The notes: a model not told the origin generated them from the letters alone. DNA of 64,000 nucleotides from Candidatus Thiodiazotropha endoloripes (GCA_001709035.1 LVKA01000016.1:248001-312000); one strand, 5' to 3'; shown: positions 27,540-36,784, numbered from the stretch's first letter. A program made the numbers and translations.

Positions 27540-28931
27540 TCAGTAATCACTGGCATTTGCAGGGATGGTCTTATAGGTATCACTCTGCCGGCGCCCAAGC
27601 CAAAACATCAAACACCCCAGAATTAACACACTCAAGGATATCGTGAGCAGTTTGGTGTATTTATGACTCTCTCCCAGCCACATGGTGTAGCCGGTGGACT
27701 CCATGAAATAGAGCACAGCTCCAGTGATTGAGAGTGTAAAACTTGCCAAATAACTCCAAACGGGGATTCGCTCCCAATTCCGCCACAGAGAGAAGAAGAT
27801 CACCGGTGCCAGATAGAGGGAGGCTGTACCGCTAACCGCTACAGCACTGAACAGATCCTTGTTACCGACGAAGACCATCAACAGACCCAGCAACATAAAC
27901 AGCGCCATCACCATACGCCCATTTCTCATCGTGGGTGAAAGGAATTTCATATCCACAACCACCAGTTTTGCTGAGCTTGAAAGCGTACTGTCCAGTGTCG
28001 ACATAGCGGAAATCACCAACGCAGCATTGAACAGCAACATCGGCACATCACCCAGCAGGCGCATCAGAACATCATTCATGGCCTCACCTGTTGCCGCCTG
28101 CGATCCGGCTAATATTCCCAAGCCACCAAATAAGAGTATGCAGCTCATACTGATCCAGGCGGCATGATAAAAACTACGGCGCGTCGTCTGTCGATCGGCG
28201 AGAAAGCCCCGATCCATCATCACCGGATCATGCATTGGATAGCTCCAGATCTGCAGCAGTGCCACCAGCATCAGGATCGGCCCAGGTTGATCGATCTCGA
28301 AAGGTTTGAACAGTAGATTATCGAGGCTCACATGCCCGCCGCTGAAGGCCAGTACCAACAACATAACCAAGACAACCAGGAAGATAACCATTTGGAACAG
28401 ATCGGTTCTCAATGACGCATGCAGCCCCCCCAGCATGGAGTAGGTCAGGGTCACCAGAGCCAGACCCACCACCGCCAAGGCATAAGAGCCACTGCCGGCC
28501 GCGCCAAACAGAATGCCGATTACCAGTAAATTGGCAAATACCTCACTGGTCAATCTCACCCCGATTACCAGGTTGTAGCAACCCGTACCCCATTCGCCAA
28601 ATCGATCAAACAAGAAGGCCTGAATGCTGTCGTAACCTTTGCGAAAACGCAGATCATCGATAATCATGCCACCGGTTATAAATGAGAGATAGTAGAGCCC
28701 GTAGGCAAGCGTACCCCACAAACCGTAGTAGAAACCGAGGATCGCTGCATTCATCAGTGAGCGGGCAAAAATCCAGGTCGTAACCTGGGAAAAGATCAAC
28801 ATGACCAAACCAGGTGTCTCTCCCGCAGGTGATAGTCCTTTGTAGAAAGCTCCCTCCCCATTCGCCTTGGGCGCCAACAGTATCGATACCAATGCAATTG
28901 AAACGGCCAGGAGAGGCAAAACCAAATCCAT
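27540..28931 (-). CDS. Sodium:solute symporter (SSS family)
   Basis: A 463-residue inner membrane transporter with about 12-13 helices, resembling the SSS family (PutP/PanF-like fold). Typical stretches are LIFSQVTTWIFARSLMNAA, LVIGVRLTSEVFANLLVIG and SAMSTLDSTLSSSAKLVVVD, the last with the conserved Ser/Thr-rich Na+-site helix. ATG at 28931 follows GAGG by 8 bases. It ends 38 bp before the metallophosphoesterase gene on the same strand, so the two may be cotranscribed. The substrate is unknown. Confidence 0.88.
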   Translation of the reverse strand: MDLVLPLLAVSIALVSILLAPKANGEGAFYKGLSPAGETPGLVMLIFSQVTTWIFARSLMNAAILGFYYGLWGTLAYGLYYLSFITGGMIIDDLRFRKGYDSIQAFLFDRFGEWGTGCYNLVIGVRLTSEVFANLLVIGILFGAAGSGSYALAVVGLALVTLTYSMLGGLHASLRTDLFQMVIFLVVLVMLLVLAFSGGHVSLDNLLFKPFEIDQPGPILMLVALLQIWSYPMHDPVMMDRGFLADRQTTRRSFYHAAWISMSCILLFGGLGILAGSQAATGEAMNDVLMRLLGDVPMLLFNAALVISAMSTLDSTLSSSAKLVVVDMKFLSPTMRNGRMVMALFMLLGLLMVFVGNKDLFSAVAVSGTASLYLAPVIFFSLWRNWERIPVWSYLASFTLSITGAVLYFMESTGYTMWLGESHKYTKLLTISLSVLILGCLMFWLGRRQSDTYKTIPANASDY

Positions 28932-29194
28932 TCCAAAACCTCATTGTTGTTTAAAATCAAGTACAGAGGATAAACAGTGTGCAACGAACGCACTCTATTT
29001 ATTACGATGGTCGTTGCAGATTGGATTCACCGTGTGGCTATGCAGAATAGTAGTTATCCATTCACCCGGCAAGCCACTTGGCAGTGTCTCCCGGTAGAAA
29101 ACCTCTAAGAAAATCCACTCAATTTTTCATGGAAATAGAGCGGGATTGTGATCCAATAACCGGCAAACTGGAGTTTGAATTGATGACATGAAAA

Positions 29195-31849
29195 TTACTT
29201 GTCCGGATTTTGCAATAATAAACCAGGGTCGATCTCTGTAGTTTGACCTTCAAGCGTATCAGGCATCACACCCATCGGACCCACAATCCTTGCCGACAAG
29301 TTAGGAAAGGCACTGATCATGGAAACAATGATTGCCGCACCATAGGGTATGGCCTGCAGCAACAACACGATGGACCAAATCTGCGCGTCCGGGGAATCAG
29401 CACCATACTGCCAATTGATCACCGTCGCGGCCAACAGCAAGGCGAGAAAGAACAGCGCCTCTTCACGGGCATCCTGCAATGCCTTTAATAGCCCCGAGTT
29501 ATTGGCTTGTTTGGGCGTTCTGAAGAAGGGTAAACCGCTGGTCCAGATACCCTGCACGATTGCTAGAGCAATCGTGTGGGAGAGTGCCAGACCTGCCAGT
29601 GCTGCCGCGATACTCTGGCGTACCGTTGCCTCAACGCGACGTCGATAGAGAAAAAACATCTTCAAGATCTTAAACACGAACAGACTCATCGGCAGTACAG
29701 CAAACAACGGCAATGGTGCGGTAAAATCCACCGGCCAGATCAGCATGCAGGCGGACCAGGTGATCGCGGCGATATTGAAAAACAGATTGAAGCCGTCTGC
29801 GAACCAGGGCAGCCATCCGGCTATGAAGTGGTAGCGTTGACCCGGGGTCAACTGGCTGGTTCTGGTTGCAAACAGCATCCCCAGGTGGTGCTTGAGGATT
29901 TGAACCGCACCATAGGCCCAACGGAAACGCTGTTTCTTGAAATCGAGAAAGGTGTCCGGCATCAAGCCTCGGCCATAACTCTTAGGGATATAGACCGCCT
30001 CATGTCCCTGCTCAAATACCCGTAATCCAAGATCGGCATCCTCTGTAATGCACCACTCTCCCCAACCGCCAATCTCATCCAGCACGCTACGTCTGACCAT
30101 GGTCATGGTGCCATGCTGTATGATCGCGTTTCGCTCATTGCGGGTAACCATGCCGATGTGAAAAAAACCGCGGTACTCAGCCAGGCACATCGCCTTGAAA
30201 CAGCTTTCACTGCCATCCCGATAGTCTTGCGGCGACTGGACTATGGCCGTCTCACGGCGCTGAAACAGCGGCACAAGATCACGCAACCAACTCGCCTCAA
30301 CCTGATAATCACTGTCGATCACGGCAATCACCTGGGCATCGGGATGGCTCTCCTGCAAGGTAAAATTCAATGCCCCGGCCTTGAATCCGGCCAATGGTGA
30401 TCGATGAAAAAAACGAAACCGCTGGCCCAGTTTTTCACAGTGTGCTTCAACCGGTTTCCATACCAGTGGATCTTTGGTGTTGTTATCGATAACCAGAACT
30501 TCATAGTTGGGGTAATCCAACTTGGCCAGAGCATTCAGGGTTTCGATCATCATATCCGGTGGTTCGTTGTAGGCCGGCACATGTATTGAAACCATTGGCA
30601 GATCATCATCATTCACCTGCTTACGCTTCGGCTGCCGGCGCCACTGTCGCAACCACAAAGACTCTGCCCATTCATGGGCTTCGGCAAACAGCACCACCAG
30701 AACACCCAGCATGCCGATAAATAGCACAATACCTACCAGTACGGTATTCAGCGTCATATATTGCCGGGTATAGTCGTAGAACATCCATACCGCACCAGTC
30801 GCTGCCGCATAGGCAACCAGTGCCAGAAAACCCCGGCCACTGGAGCGTAAACCCTCGCTGTCGCGAAACAGGAACAGCAGAGCAATAACACCGAAGAGAA
30901 TCGAAATAGCCGCCAACTCACGCCAATGAGGTACATCGACAACCGGTTCGGAAAAGGTAAATTTGGCATTCCTGTCGATGTCGTAGACACCCCAGTAGGT
31001 ACCAACCCCACTCTCCTGCCGCTCTTTCCAGGGTTGATCAAACGCCTCCATCACGTAGTAGATATAGCCTCGCTCTTCCGCTACCTGCAAAAACCGCCTT
31101 AGAAAGCTGGCCTGGTTCGCTTGCGATGGTGTAGCCTCGCGCCTTGGCCTGCCGTTGCTGGGCCAACCTACTTCGGCGATCACGATCGGCTTGTTCGGGA
31201 AGGTCTGTTGCAGCTTTTCAAACGTGCGAACAGTGAAATCGACGGCAGCATCCACAGACTGCCCCTCCCAGTAAGGCAGGATATGGGCTGCAATATAGTC
31301 CACATGTTCAGCCAGCTGCGGATACTCCAACCAGATATGCCAGGGCTCAGCAACACTGACCGGCGCCCAGACCCGCTGCTTTACCAGGGTAAGGTAGTCG
31401 ATCGCCTGTTGCAGTGTGATATCACCACGATAGAGGGCTTCGTTACCGACCATCACGCGGACAACATTTCTATGGTGTTGTCTGCTGAGTGAGATCAGGT
31501 TTTCGATCTCCTCTGAATTTGTTGCCTGATCACCATCGATCCAGGCGCCGAGCGCCACATTCAGACCCTGTTCTTCAGCCAGTCTGGGTATTTCCCGATA
31601 ACTGCCGCTGACCGAGTAGCTACGTACCGCATAAGTCTTATCCGACAGCAGCAACAGATCCGCTTCAATCTCCGCTTCACTCGGGTAGTGGCCAAGACTC
31701 GGATCGTGCCAGGCTCTGACCGGAGAGAATGAAAAACCCTGGATGCGTTTTGGCCAGGGCGGCTCGCTGGAACTTCCGCTGAGCAGATTCCAGATCATCA
31801 GCGTCAACAGAGCTATGGCCAGCGTAATAACCAGATTGGGTCGTAACAT
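29195..31849 (-). CDS. GH17-GT2 fusion, predicted beta-1,3/1,6-glucan synthase (NdvB/NdvC-like)
   Basis: A bimodular 884-residue membrane protein. After a first membrane helix (~5-22), residues ~35-305 form a GH17-type domain (FSFSPVRAWHDPSLGHYP, VMVGNEALYRGD with the acid-base Glu, and IVIAEVGWPSNGRPR with the nucleophile Glu). Residues ~310-400 are membrane helices. Residues ~415-660 are a processive GT2 domain: SIHVPAYNEPP, VIDSDYQVE (DxD), ITEDADLGLRV (TED) and QRFRWAYG (QxxRW). Further helices follow to the end. Bradyrhizobium NdvB/NdvC and Pseudomonas NdvB, which make cyclic or linear beta-glucans, have this pairing. The GH17 part is likely a transglycosylase. It stands alone. Confidence 0.88.
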   Translation of the reverse strand: MLRPNLVITLAIALLTLMIWNLLSGSSSEPPWPKRIQGFSFSPVRAWHDPSLGHYPSEAEIEADLLLLSDKTYAVRSYSVSGSYREIPRLAEEQGLNVALGAWIDGDQATNSEEIENLISLSRQHHRNVVRVMVGNEALYRGDITLQQAIDYLTLVKQRVWAPVSVAEPWHIWLEYPQLAEHVDYIAAHILPYWEGQSVDAAVDFTVRTFEKLQQTFPNKPIVIAEVGWPSNGRPRREATPSQANQASFLRRFLQVAEERGYIYYVMEAFDQPWKERQESGVGTYWGVYDIDRNAKFTFSEPVVDVPHWRELAAISILFGVIALLFLFRDSEGLRSSGRGFLALVAYAAATGAVWMFYDYTRQYMTLNTVLVGIVLFIGMLGVLVVLFAEAHEWAESLWLRQWRRQPKRKQVNDDDLPMVSIHVPAYNEPPDMMIETLNALAKLDYPNYEVLVIDNNTKDPLVWKPVEAHCEKLGQRFRFFHRSPLAGFKAGALNFTLQESHPDAQVIAVIDSDYQVEASWLRDLVPLFQRRETAIVQSPQDYRDGSESCFKAMCLAEYRGFFHIGMVTRNERNAIIQHGTMTMVRRSVLDEIGGWGEWCITEDADLGLRVFEQGHEAVYIPKSYGRGLMPDTFLDFKKQRFRWAYGAVQILKHHLGMLFATRTSQLTPGQRYHFIAGWLPWFADGFNLFFNIAAITWSACMLIWPVDFTAPLPLFAVLPMSLFVFKILKMFFLYRRRVEATVRQSIAAALAGLALSHTIALAIVQGIWTSGLPFFRTPKQANNSGLLKALQDAREEALFFLALLLAATVINWQYGADSPDAQIWSIVLLLQAIPYGAAIIVSMISAFPNLSARIVGPMGVMPDTLEGQTTEIDPGLLLQNPDK

Positions 31850-32056
31850 ATGGGACTACTGCTTGAAAAAATCAGCGTATAGTAATTCCTTTAGCGGATA
31901 GGGATTGTGATCTGTAGCGTCTTTTTATGACGCATTTGTTAAAAACAGTCAGACTTGGGTAGTTTTAGATAACTGATTGATATTCTGTGTTAAGCCAAAG
32001 TCGAAAGGACCCATCCATGGCTATGGAATGAAGATTGATACCCGCTTGAGTGATAA

Positions 32057-32566
32057 TCAGCGTATCTCTTCGAGACTTCTTCTGCGGATATGCACCTGAG
32101 GAATGATCAGTGCATAGCCATGCTGCTGCCAATGCACCAATTCAGTAAAGGCCGAAGGCACCAACTCGACGAACTCATGAAAATCACCCAATTTATAGTC
32201 GTAGTCATTGGCTGCCAGATTACAGACCTTGAACTCAACGCCAAGGGCGGCGTAATAGCGCATGCGTTCAACCACATCTTTGTACTTGGCATAGTTCTTC
32301 TTTACCAGTGTCACGATCTCTGTGCCGTGTATCACGACCTTGATGTCCATCATCTCCGGCGCCAGGTCATAGGGGGATTCAGTCAGGGGATTCATCAGTG
32401 AACGTATCCAGAACAGGGCCGCAGACATTTTCTCCGGCTCATCCAGAAAAAAATCGTAAACCACTTTGGGCGAGTCGTAGTTAGGTTGAGTGATTATCGG
32501 TTCATCATCTGCGCTTAGCACGAGTGGATGCAACACCATTATTATTAAAAATAGGATTCTTTTCAC
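32057..32566 (-). CDS. Periplasmic DsrE-family protein
   Basis: A 169-residue exported protein with a signal peptide (MKRILFLIIMVLHPLVLSA) and a DsrE/DsrF-like fold. The conserved part has MMDIKVVIHGTEIVTL, an AALGVEFKVCNLAAND segment with the single cysteine at the position used for sulfur binding in DsrE-type proteins, and VPSAFTELVHWQQHGYALI. DsrE-like proteins are sulfurtransferases or sulfur carriers; this one lies near the sox cluster and a DsrC-like gene. It is divergent from the DsrC-like gene. Periplasmic placement suggests a role in handling sulfane sulfur, but this is inference. Confidence 0.85.
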   Translation of the reverse strand: MKRILFLIIMVLHPLVLSADDEPIITQPNYDSPKVVYDFFLDEPEKMSAALFWIRSLMNPLTESPYDLAPEMMDIKVVIHGTEIVTLVKKNYAKYKDVVERMRYYAALGVEFKVCNLAANDYDYKLGDFHEFVELVPSAFTELVHWQQHGYALIIPQVHIRRRSLEEIR

Positions 32567-32748
32567 CGCACCCTCCCCAGGTTGTACGAAAACAGAGAAA
32601 TCCCTGATTTAGACAGCGGATAATGCCATTACTCTCAACTTGAATGAGCGATTTTTCAGACTATATTATCCAATACGACTACTTATTGGCGCATTAGTTT
32701 TTCTTATCCAATAGGACATCACTGATTAAACGACTAAAGGAGCTGGTA

Positions 32749-33093
32749 ATGGCACAGATTTCCACACAAGCGCCTCTGAAAGGTAAAGGCAACATACCTT
32801 TGGAGTTCGATGAGGACGGCTTCCTGATCAACACAGAGGCATGGACACGGGAAACCGGAAGGTTGATTGCCCAAATGGATGGCATCAGAGAGTTAACCCC
32901 CGATCACTGGTCTGTGATTCTCTATCTTCGTGAGCAACACCTTGAATCCGGTGGACTCCCGGTTATGTCTCATATCTGCCGAATCATGCACCTAGGTAAG
33001 CATGGTGTGACCCGTCTGTTTGGCGGTTGCCGGGAAGCCTGGCGTATCTCAGGACTCCCCAATCCAGGAGAGGAGGCCAAAAACTATATGTAG
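32749..33093 (+). CDS. DsrC/TusE-family protein lacking both redox cysteines (RspA-type)
   Basis: A 114-residue member of the DsrC/TusE family: FDEDGFLINTEAWTRETGRLIA, LTPDHWSVILYLREQHLESGGLP, and the C-terminal LFGGCREAWRISGLPNPGEE. Aligning this tail with DsrC of Allochromatium (ACRFAGLPKPTGCV), the CysB position is Trp and the terminal CysA is absent (the protein ends AKNYM). The only nearby cysteine is four residues before the CysB position. It therefore cannot act as a DsrC trisulfide carrier in the known way. DsrC-like proteins without these cysteines have been called RspA and suggested as regulators. A strong terminator follows, and GGAG precedes the ATG. Confidence 0.85.
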   Translation: MAQISTQAPLKGKGNIPLEFDEDGFLINTEAWTRETGRLIAQMDGIRELTPDHWSVILYLREQHLESGGLPVMSHICRIMHLGKHGVTRLFGGCREAWRISGLPNPGEEAKNYM

Positions 33094-33101
33094 TTCCTCC
33101 T

Positions 33102-33126
33102 GCCCCTGATATCAGGGGCTTTTTTT
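33102..33126 (+). terminator. Rho-independent terminator after the DsrC-like gene
   Basis: The perfect stem GCCCCTGAT/ATCAGGGGC (33102-33119) is followed by seven T residues (33120-33126), 9 bases after the stop codon. It ends a monocistronic unit. Confidence 0.93.
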
Positions 33127-33314
33127 AACTCCGAATGAGTCATCGCTGGCTGTTTTTTGAACCACCTATTTGGGCCTGTTAACACTCAGTAATTGATCAC
33201 CCTATCTGGGACACTGCAATTGCGAACGCAGCAGATTTATCAGCCTACCGGACCGACCACATCTGGTGATATATTGAATCTTTGATTTGTCGATACCGGG
33301 TTACATAGGGTCAG

Positions 33315-33824
33315 ATGACTGAACAACAAGCGCAAACAGCAGCAAGGGAAAGAACGCGCCAATTACTGGCTTCAGCTGAGCAAAGCTTCAAGTTATCCCC
33401 CTGCCATCCGGAGATCCTGTTTGATCTGAAGGGTAAATCGGCCGGGCTGTTGGTGATCCACCCCAGCGGCCATATGAAAATCCGCTACAACTCAACGCTG
33501 CTGGCACAGTATGGTGAAAAGTTTCTTGAGCAGACCGTACCCCATGAAGTGGCACACCTGCTAGCACGCAGACTCTACGGTCAGTCGATCAAACCCCATG
33601 GCAGCGAGTGGCGGTCGATCATGTCTTACTTCAATGTACCGGCAAACCGTTGCCACAGTTTTGACACCTCGCAAAGTGCAGCCCGCAGCATGCGTTATTT
33701 CGATTACCACTGTCTTTGCCGACAACATAAACTCAGTGCAATCCGGCACAACAGAATCATCTCCGGCGTCACTTATCTCTGCCAAACCTGCGGTAGCAGT
33801 CTGATCCTGAGTGAATCCTCATGA
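33315..33824 (+). CDS. SprT-like zinc metalloprotease-family protein
   Basis: A 169-residue protein of the SprT/SPRTN-like family. The catalytic motif QTVPHEVAHLLARRLYG gives H-E-x-x-H. The C-terminal region has a zinc-ribbon-like Cys arrangement (DYHCLC and LCQTCG). SprT-like proteins in eukaryotes remove DNA-protein crosslinks; bacterial SprT is poorly studied. It overlaps convergently the end of the GIY-YIG gene by 6 bases. The start at 33315 is preceded by only a weak site, AGGG. Confidence 0.85.
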   Translation: MTEQQAQTAARERTRQLLASAEQSFKLSPCHPEILFDLKGKSAGLLVIHPSGHMKIRYNSTLLAQYGEKFLEQTVPHEVAHLLARRLYGQSIKPHGSEWRSIMSYFNVPANRCHSFDTSQSAARSMRYFDYHCLCRQHKLSAIRHNRIISGVTYLCQTCGSSLILSESS

Positions 33825-34091
33825 CGATACGGTCTGATTGATCATCAGCTGCTTTTCTGCGGTTTTCATCCGTTTGATTGCCAGCTCACGACGTAACGCA
33901 GCACTTCGATCTGGCAGGGTTTCTGTAAAGACCAGTTCGACGGGGGTTCTTCCCCGGGTGTATTTGGCGCCTATCCCACGATTGTGTTCAGCAACCCGCC
34001 GATTGATGTCATTTGTTATGCCGGTGTAGAGCGTGTTATCAGTACATCTCAATATATAAACATACCAATCTGATTTATCTGCTGTTGTCAT
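33819..34091 (-). CDS. GIY-YIG domain nuclease-like protein (YhbQ/UPF0213-like)
   Basis: A 90-residue single-domain protein. WYVYILRCTDNTLYTGITND holds the GIY-YIG-type motif (here VYI-x10-YTG), followed by the conserved RRVAEHNRG segment and the later E in LVFTETLPDRS. These small stand-alone domains are common in bacteria (YhbQ) and act on nucleic acids; their role is not well defined. Convergent with the SprT-like gene with overlapping stops. No restriction or homing features adjoin it. Confidence 0.88.
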   Translation of the reverse strand: MTTADKSDWYVYILRCTDNTLYTGITNDINRRVAEHNRGIGAKYTRGRTPVELVFTETLPDRSAALRRELAIKRMKTAEKQLMINQTVSS

Positions 34092-34438
34092 CGATCTACC
34101 AAGGCTTGACGATCAAAGTCACTCGTGGGCCACTAGGGCCTGTTTAAGCCGCTGTGAAGCTGTCTGCTGAATGGTGTTTTTTTCATTAATATTAACCAGA
34201 TACTCATGCCAAATCAGATTTCCATAGTCGATACCATGGTTTACCACTATAATTTTTGCTACTTTCAGGACTTTACAGAGTCTACTACAAAGTATCACAA
34301 TGCAATCAGCCAAAAATTCGTCCTGAGAGACAATGGCAAGCAAACGACTTGTTGTAATCCAGTTAGCTTAAAATAAACTCAATAAAGCTTATTAAACAAC
34401 AGGTTACAACCACATTAACCCCCATCCTGGAGGACACG
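34092..34438. other. Gap before soxX
   Basis: This 347-bp stretch should hold the sox promoter in its right end, which is AT-rich (TTAAAATAAACTC near 34370). A 74-codon minus-strand frame at 34119-34343 starts with TTG and matches nothing I recognise; it is not called. No conserved operator was identified. Confidence 0.35.
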
Positions 34439-34807
34439 ATGATTGGTAATACCAAAAAGTGGATTGGAAAAGTCGGTATGATTGGTGTCATAGCCGGCCA
34501 AGTTCTGGTCTCCCCCACTCTCCTAGCCGGCGATGCAGATGTCGCAGAAGGCAAAAAAATCGCATTCGACAGGAAAAAAGGCAACTGCCTGGCCTGTCAC
34601 AACATCAGCGGCGCGCCCTCACCGGGTAATATCGCACCGGCATTGATTGCCATGAAATCCCGCTATCCGACAAAGGAAGCACTCACTGAGCAGATCTGGG
34701 ATGCCACCATTAAAAACCCGGAATCTTCAATGCCACCTTTTGGCAAGCACGGCATTCTTTCCGAGTCTGATTTCAAAAAAGTGGTTGAGTACGTCTGGAC
34801 CCTTTAA
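34439..34807 (+). CDS. soxX: SoxX, c-type cytochrome subunit of SoxXA
   Basis: The small monoheme subunit of the periplasmic SoxXA complex, which attaches thiosulfate to the SoxYZ carrier. The 122-residue precursor has a signal peptide (~1-30, ending LLAG). The mature protein has KGNCLACHNISG (CxxCH heme site), the GNIAPALIAM stretch and the MPPFG motif with the likely axial Met. A GGAGG lies upstream of ATG 34439. It begins the soxXAKL cluster and is 51 bp from soxA. Confidence 0.95.
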   Translation: MIGNTKKWIGKVGMIGVIAGQVLVSPTLLAGDADVAEGKKIAFDRKKGNCLACHNISGAPSPGNIAPALIAMKSRYPTKEALTEQIWDATIKNPESSMPPFGKHGILSESDFKKVVEYVWTL

Positions 34808-34858
34808 GCCATACAACTCCTAAAGATCAAGACTGCACTCCTTTGAGGTTGAAATAAC

Positions 34859-35698
34859 ATGAAACAACTATTTCGTAAGTTGACCTTGCTGGTCATGACC
34901 TGTGGCTTTATTGCTTCTGCACAGGCAACAACCCCTGAAGAAGACCTGGCGGCGTTCCAGAACTTCTTCAAAAAGCGCTTTCCCAATGTAGAGACCCAAG
35001 ACTATATCAATGGCGCCTACTCCATCGACCCGGTCGGGCGTGAAAACTGGGAAGCCATCGAAGAGTTCCCCCCCTATGAACCTTTCATTGATGAAGGGCA
35101 AGCCATGTGGGAGACCCCCTTTGCGAATGGCAAAACCTATAAAGACTGTTTTCCAGACGGTCCTGCCCTGGCCGGTAAATATCCGCACTGGGACAAGGAT
35201 AAAGGCATGGTCATGACCCTGCCTCTGGCACTCAACAACTGCCGCAAAGCTAATGGCGAAAAGCCGATGAAGTATAAGAAAGGCCCAATCAACAGCATCC
35301 TCTCTTATCTCTCATATGAGTCCCGCGGTCAGGTTACTAATGTGGTCGTACCCAGTGATGATCCAAAAGCCCTGCAGGCCTATGAGGATGGTAAGAAGTT
35401 CTACTATACCCGCCGTGGACAGCTGAACTTCTCCTGTGCCCATTGTCATTTGCAGAATGCGGGTATGATTCTACGTACCGAGATTCTCAGTCCGGCTCTC
35501 GGACATACCACTCACTTTCCTGTCTATCGCTCGAAGTGGGGTACGGTAGGCACACTGCATCGCCGTTTCACCGGCTGTAACAAACAGGTCCGTGCCAAAC
35601 CTTTCAAGGCGCATGGTGAGGAGTACCGTAATCTGGAGTACTTCCTGACCTACATGAGCAATGGCCTGCCACTCAACGGCCCCGGCGCCAGAAAGTAA
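34859..35698 (+). CDS. soxA: SoxA, c-type cytochrome subunit of SoxXA (monoheme)
   Basis: The catalytic subunit that forms the S-thiosulfonate bond to SoxY. The 279-residue precursor has a signal peptide (~1-24, ending SAQA). Only one heme site is visible, SCAHCHLQNAG (~190). The region of the missing N-terminal heme has two Cys (YKDCFPDG and NNCRKAN), as in monoheme SoxA, where they form a disulfide. FTGCNKQVRA provides the Cys that carries the persulfide ligand in characterised SoxA. Ends with NGPGARK. Followed by soxK 39 bp later. Confidence 0.95.
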   Translation: MKQLFRKLTLLVMTCGFIASAQATTPEEDLAAFQNFFKKRFPNVETQDYINGAYSIDPVGRENWEAIEEFPPYEPFIDEGQAMWETPFANGKTYKDCFPDGPALAGKYPHWDKDKGMVMTLPLALNNCRKANGEKPMKYKKGPINSILSYLSYESRGQVTNVVVPSDDPKALQAYEDGKKFYYTRRGQLNFSCAHCHLQNAGMILRTEILSPALGHTTHFPVYRSKWGTVGTLHRRFTGCNKQVRAKPFKAHGEEYRNLEYFLTYMSNGLPLNGPGARK

Positions 35699-35737
35699 CC
35701 CCTATCAGGACAAGATTACGTGATCGGAGTAAAAGCG

Positions 35738-36070
35738 ATGCACAAAAGAAAAGTTCTCAAATTCAGCCTGCTGGCTGGCATTTTATGCAGCAGCATGACA
35801 ACCTTAGCCCTGGCTGACGAAGTATCTACCGCCAAGGTGCAAAAACTGATTGACGCAGCGGATGCTGCCAGAAAACAGGCCGCCGAAGTGGGCGGCGAAT
35901 GGCGTGATACCGGTAAAATGATCAAGAAGGCAAAAGGGCTTCTTAAAAAAGGTGATTTTGTGGCAGCGGCGAAGCTTGCCAACAAAGCAGCCAAGCAGGG
36001 GCACCTGGGTTATGAACAGGCGATGTCACAGAAAGAGCTTAAACTGCCCTCTTACCTACACTACGAATAA
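35738..36070 (+). CDS. soxK: SoxK, SoxXA-binding protein
   Basis: A 110-residue exported protein that in several gammaproteobacteria is an accessory subunit of SoxXA. Start at 35738 (MHKRKVLKFSLLAGILCSS) follows GGAG by 9 bases, giving a signal peptide cut near TLALA. The mature part is a short amphipathic helical repeat (KVQKLIDAADAARKQAAEVGGEW, then KKAKGLLKKGDFVAAAKLANKAAKQG) ending YLHYE. In-frame start at 35720 is less likely. It sits between soxA and soxL. Confidence 0.9.
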   Translation: MHKRKVLKFSLLAGILCSSMTTLALADEVSTAKVQKLIDAADAARKQAAEVGGEWRDTGKMIKKAKGLLKKGDFVAAAKLANKAAKQGHLGYEQAMSQKELKLPSYLHYE

Positions 36071-36097
36071 CGGCTAACGCCACGGGAGGAAGACATA

Positions 36098-36769
36098 ATG
36101 AAGTTTGTCAAAGTACTCATGCTGACCACACTTGTTGGTGGCGTAGCACTTACTACACAATTGCGTGCGGAAGAAGGTAATCAGATTTCACCAGGACTGC
36201 AGTCAGTGGAAGTGATGCATGGCGGTGAAAAGGTCATGATCACCCGCTCTGCCGATAAGAATGCGGTGGTACCGAAATCCTTTTCCAAAACATCTCGTCA
36301 CTGCCCACCCTTCTGCATTCAACCTGCGACCATCTCAGCCGGGGTGGATACTGTGGGTGAATTGGAAGTCCTGGGTTACCTGAAACGTGTCAGTGATGGT
36401 GATCGTAAAGTGATGGTGGTGGATTCACGCACCCCTGAATGGATCATTCGCGGCACCATTCCCGGTTCCGTTAACATTCCCTGGAACAGGATCAATGTGG
36501 ATGTTCAGGGTGCCTTTGACGTGTCTGCAGAAGCTGACACACTGCATGACATTCTGATCAATCAGCTTGGTGTACAGGATATCAAAGGCAACCTTGACTT
36601 CCGTAATGCCAAGACCCTGGTGATGTTCTGTAACGGCAGCTGGTGTCCTCAGTCTTCGAGCAACATCAAAACCCTGCTCAACCTGGGATATCCCGCTTAT
36701 AAACTGAAATGGTATCGCGGTGGCATGCAGGACTGGGTAAGCCTGGGCCTGACCACAGTCAACAAGTAA
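36098..36769 (+). CDS. soxL: SoxL-type periplasmic rhodanese
   Basis: A 223-residue exported protein with a rhodanese domain, the fourth gene of the soxXAKL cluster. A signal peptide (~1-24, ending QLRA) precedes a linker containing HCPPFC, then the rhodanese fold: VMVVDSRTPEWIIRGTIPGS and the active-site loop VMFCNGSWCPQSS. The active cysteine is C in MFCNGSWC. Similar proteins may process sulfane sulfur released during thiosulfate oxidation. ATG 36098 follows GGGAGG. A strong terminator follows. Confidence 0.9.
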   Translation: MKFVKVLMLTTLVGGVALTTQLRAEEGNQISPGLQSVEVMHGGEKVMITRSADKNAVVPKSFSKTSRHCPPFCIQPATISAGVDTVGELEVLGYLKRVSDGDRKVMVVDSRTPEWIIRGTIPGSVNIPWNRINVDVQGAFDVSAEADTLHDILINQLGVQDIKGNLDFRNAKTLVMFCNGSWCPQSSSNIKTLLNLGYPAYKLKWYRGGMQDWVSLGLTTVNK

Positions 36770-36784
36770 GACTGAAATCACGGC

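Noticed and set aside
34119-34343. A 74-codon minus-strand frame upstream of soxX
   Set aside because: TTG start, no clear ribosome-binding site, no similarity I recognise; sits where the sox promoter is expected.
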